Assembly: GCA_902478395.1 (NCBI GenBank)
Contig: CABSKZ010000001.1
Location: 1-29,870 of the forward strand
DNA length: 29,870 nucleotides
Direction of reading: 5' to 3'
Source of the DNA: an uncultured Eubacteriales bacterium
GTDB taxonomy: Bacteria; Bacillota; Clostridia; UBA1381; UBA9506
A program made the position numbers and the translations under genes. The stretch's first letter is position 1, and each line of letters starts with the position of its first letter. The notes under the pieces are model-generated. The model made no database searches and had not been told where the DNA came from. It worked only from the letters and a program-made list of their open reading frames with translations. Below are positions 28,470 to 29,870 of this stretch, one piece after another.

Positions 28470-29870
28470 TTATTTTGCGTAATCAATCGCTCTGGTTTCC
28501 CGGATAACATTGACCTTAATCTGTCCCGGATACTCCAGCTCACTTTCGATCTTCTTCACAATATCACGCGCAATCAGCGTAATGCCATCGTCCTTGACAT
28601 CCTCCGGGCGAACCATGATACGGATTTCGCGGCCGGCCTGAATCGCAAACGATTTTTCAACGCCGTCAAACGAGTTCGCAATTTCCTCAAGCTTCTCGAG
28701 CCGTTTGATGTAATTTTCAATGTTTTCACGCCGCGCGCCAGGACGTGCCGCAGAAATTGCGTCCGCCGCCTGCACGATTGCCGCGACAAGCGTGGTTGCC
28801 TCCACATCGCCGTGATGCGCCATAATGGCGTGAATCACTTCCTTACCTTCCTTGTATTTTTTCGCCAGATCAGCCCCAATCATCACATGAGAGCCTTCCA
28901 TCTCATGGTCCGCAGCCTTGCCCAGGTCGTGCAGCAGGCCGGCACGTTTTGCAAGTGTAATATCCGCGCCAAGTTCGCTCGCAATGAGTCCTGACAAATG
29001 GGAAACTTCGATGGAATGTTTCAATACGTTCTGTCCGTAGCTGGTACGGAACTTCAGTTTGCCAAGCAGTTTGATAATTTCCGGATGCAGACCGTGAACG
29101 CCCGTTTCAAACGTTGCGTTTTCACCCTCTTGCTTAATCTCCGCGTCTACTTCCTTCTTCGCCTTTTCATACATTTCTTCAATACGTGCGGGATGGATTC
29201 TGCCATCGACAATCAGTTTTTCCAGCGCAACGCGGGCAATTTCCCGGCGAACCGGGTCAAAACCGGACAGGATAACCGCCTCCGGCGTGTCGTCGATAAT
29301 CAGGTCGATTCCGGTCAGCGTTTCCAGCGTCCGGATATTACGGCCCTCCCTGCCTATGATGCGTCCCTTCATCTCATCGCTCGGCAGATTGACGACCGAC
29401 ACCGTAGTTTCCGCTACGTGATCTGCCGCACATTTCTGAATTGCACCGGCGATGATGTTTTTCGCTTCCTTCTCCGCATTTTCACGCGCCTGCGTCTCGA
29501 TGTCCTTCACCATAATCGCGGCTTCATGCCGGACTTCGCTTTCAATACTCTTGAGCAGATATTGCTTCGCGTCCTCCACACTAAGTCCGGAAACCTTCTG
29601 TAAGATTTCCAGTTCTTTCGCCTTGACCTCTTCAATTTCTTCTTTTAAAACATCCAGATCTTTTTCCTTTTTGCTCAGTTTTTCATCTTTTTTTTCAATT
29701 TGGTCTGTCTTTTTATCCAGCGTCTCTTCCTTCTGCTGAATCCTTCTTTCCTGCCTCGATATTTCGTTCCGTCTTTCTTTAATTTCCTTGTCAAATTCCT
29801 GTCTTAACTTGTGGTTTTCCTCTTTTGCTTCCAGCAAAAGCTCTCTTTTTTTATTTTCTCCCTCTTTTTC
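28470..29870 (-). CDS. rny: Ribonuclease Y, partial (N-terminus beyond window)
   Basis: Membrane-anchored endoribonuclease that starts decay and processing of many mRNAs in Gram-positives. The frame is open to the window edge, so the N-terminal membrane helix is not included and the TTG at 29837 is an internal Leu codon, not a start. The visible 466 residues begin with a long, highly charged coiled coil (KEE/KKE repeats). The KH domain with GRIIGREGRNIRTLE follows. The HD domain has HSIEVSHLSG, catalytic LLHDLGKA and MAHHGDVEA. The C-terminal RNase Y domain ends KVNVIRETRAIDYAK. Identity is secure; only about the first 50 residues should be missing. Confidence 0.96.
   Translation of the reverse strand, partial: EKEGENKKRELLLEAKEENHKLRQEFDKEIKERRNEISRQERRIQQKEETLDKKTDQIEKKDEKLSKKEKDLDVLKEEIEEVKAKELEILQKVSGLSVEDAKQYLLKSIESEVRHEAAIMVKDIETQARENAEKEAKNIIAGAIQKCAADHVAETTVSVVNLPSDEMKGRIIGREGRNIRTLETLTGIDLIIDDTPEAVILSGFDPVRREIARVALEKLIVDGRIHPARIEEMYEKAKKEVDAEIKQEGENATFETGVHGLHPEIIKLLGKLKFRTSYGQNVLKHSIEVSHLSGLIASELGADITLAKRAGLLHDLGKAADHEMEGSHVMIGADLAKKYKEGKEVIHAIMAHHGDVEATTLVAAIVQAADAISAARPGARRENIENYIKRLEKLEEIANSFDGVEKSFAIQAGREIRIMVRPEDVKDDGITLIARDIVKKIESELEYPGQIKVNVIRETRAIDYAK

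Overview
The window looks like an ordinary chromosomal segment of a low- to mid-GC Gram-positive anaerobe of the class Clostridia. A member of the Oscillospirales/Ruminococcaceae is my best guess. The grounds are strong AGGAGG-type ribosome binding sites, GTG/TTG use, extended -10 promoters, the mreBCD-mrdA-minCDE-mgsA arrangement with Maf and a DUF4321-type protein, RNase Y, and a Gx transporter/NusG-domain-II pair. No phage, CRISPR array, insertion sequence, rRNA or tRNA was seen.

Layout from left to right. (1) 1-7106, plus strand: a complete phosphate regulon, pstS-pstC-pstA-pstB, then a PhoP/PhoB-type response regulator, its PhoR-type kinase and PhoU, closed by a terminator. A repeat-like set of hairpins flanked by direct repeats sits between pstB and the regulator. 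(2) 7256-10158, minus strand: xylA-xylB, isomerase and kinase for xylose catabolism, facing a divergent AraC-family regulator (10285-11136). (3) 11221-11639, plus strand: a small HMA-fold protein without its metal-binding cysteines and a 50-residue protein whose last codons lie inside a bidirectional terminator. (4) 11700-22937, minus strand: a long envelope and division cluster read from right to left: U32 protein, dut, NusG-domain-II protein, Gx transporter, DUF4321-type protein, maf, mreB, mreC, mreD, mrdA (PBP2), minC, then minD, minE and mgsA, the last three with a probable promoter and structured leader of their own. (5) 22981-24228: a gene-poor stretch with a strong terminator, then a 161-residue protein of unknown function with a very good promoter. 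(6) 24341-28319, minus strand: marR plus a two-gene heterodimeric ABC exporter with translationally coupled starts and a promoter carrying dyads. (7) 28336-29870: a structured non-coding stretch, the rny terminator, and the C-terminal part of RNase Y running off the right edge.

How the genes work together. PstSCAB imports phosphate, and PhoU links transporter state to the PhoR/PhoP pair that would control the operon. XylA and XylB pass xylose to the pentose phosphate pathway. MreBCD and PBP2 build the lateral wall while MinCDE places the septum, so cell elongation and division-site selection are encoded side by side. MgsA at the end provides a methylglyoxal bypass of lower glycolysis. The MarR repressor probably controls the exporter.

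I found no clearly undescribed multi-gene system. The most interesting points are fine-scale: the mreC start (an SD perfectly placed for an ACG codon), the promoter-plus-hairpin leader of minDE, the repeat element upstream of the phosphate response regulator, the multi-stem element upstream of marR, and the small HMA-like/50-residue gene pair.
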